Positions 63,666-64,000 of a stretch of 64,000 bases of DNA are shown here, piece by piece. Both the position numbers and the translations under genes were made by a program. The stretch is taken from contig NZ_CP048812.1 of the NCBI RefSeq assembly GCF_010977575.1, positions 4,340,001 to 4,404,000 on the forward strand, given 5' to 3'. Under the pieces are notes generated by a model. The model saw nothing but the letters and a program-made list of their open reading frames with translations. It ran no database searches and was not told where the DNA came from. How positions within the stretch are numbered: the stretch's first letter is position 1; every line of letters starts with the position of its first letter. Source of the DNA: Halomonas socia (lineage in GTDB: Bacteria; Pseudomonadota; Gammaproteobacteria; Pseudomonadales; Halomonadaceae).

Positions 63666-64000
63666 ATGAGCTCTGAAGCCAATCTACTGCCGTTGATCGT
63701 CGAGCCAGACAAGCTGGCCGAGCATCTCGACGCCTCCGAGCTGCTGATCGTCGACGTGCCGCTCAAGGCCGAAAGCTACGCCGAGGGCCATGTACCCGGC
63801 GCGGTGTTCCTCGACCACCGCCGGCTGGTGCGCGGCAGCGGCGAGGTGCCCAACGACGTGCCCGACGTCGAGGCGCTCTCTGCGCTGTTCTCGTCCCTGG
63901 GGCTGACCCGCGACACCCACTTGGTGGCCTACGACGACGAGGGCGGCGGCTGGGCTGGGCGCCTGCTGTGGACCCTGGAGCTGATCGGCCATACCCGCTA
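63666..64000 (+). CDS. Thiosulfate sulfurtransferase (rhodanese), truncated by the window edge
   Basis: The first 111 residues of a two-domain rhodanese-like protein, starting at ATG 63666 with AAGGAG upstream. The N-terminal rhodanese fold is recognisable in LLIVDVPLKAESYAEGHVPGAVFLDHRRLV and LVAYDDEGGGWAGRLLWTLE. The catalytic cysteine, in the second domain, lies beyond the window. In pseudomonads a rhodanese gene also follows rsgA, with psd next. Confidence 0.85.
   Translation, partial: MSSEANLLPLIVEPDKLAEHLDASELLIVDVPLKAESYAEGHVPGAVFLDHRRLVRGSGEVPNDVPDVEALSALFSSLGLTRDTHLVAYDDEGGGWAGRLLWTLELIGHTR

Overview
The window is high-GC, almost gene-packed chromosomal DNA from a gammaproteobacterium, most likely a halophile of the Halomonadaceae (Halomonas or a close relative). 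The inference rests on the conserved block nnr-tsaE-amiB-mutL-miaA-hfq-hflX-hflK-hflC-purA beside queG, orn and rsgA, on the suf operon with its own Rrf2 regulator, and on several sodium:solute symporters. I see no insertion sequence, prophage, CRISPR array or rRNA. There is one tRNA gene, Gly(CCC).

Layout. 1-4370: end of a rhomboid protease gene, a metallophosphoesterase, NAD kinase, a drug/metabolite exporter and a DUF6314-like protein. 4423-12463: a glycerol system, with an ABC importer (glpSTPQUV, minus strand) divergent from glpD. 12471-16941: small genes, a CBS-domain protein, tRNA-Gly and katG. 17017-25388: a proline cluster (AraC regulator, short PutA, a 36-residue membrane protein, two symporters, ProC). 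25467-31649: OmpW, gamma-glutamylcyclotransferase, YqcC, a DUF3549-rimB-rimK operon, a helical unknown and SanA. 31713-37735: the iron-sulfur operon sufR-B-C-D-S-T (minus strand). 38292-47567: a six-gene exopolysaccharide operon. 47654-60742: the hfq/hfl/mutL superoperon with hisZ and purA (minus strand). 60830-64000: queG, orn, rsgA and a truncated rhodanese gene.

The most unusual region is 38015-47567. It encodes a UDP-glucose-type dehydrogenase, an Alg8-like synthase, an Alg44-like protein with an intact c-di-GMP-binding PilZ motif, two polysaccharide lyases (PL14-like and PL5-like, key residues conserved) and a large Sel1-repeat lipoprotein resembling AlgK. The alginate-specific GDP-mannose dehydrogenase, epimerase, acetylation genes and AlgE porin are absent. 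I infer a c-di-GMP-controlled polyuronate system whose product is more likely a glucuronan than alginate. A sigma-54-like promoter and an upstream palindrome precede it.

Four otherwise intact genes (glpT, glpD, the put AraC regulator and purA) are each broken by a single missing base in a G/C homopolymer. Restoring one base gives full-length products in every case, so these look like sequencing errors rather than real pseudogenes.
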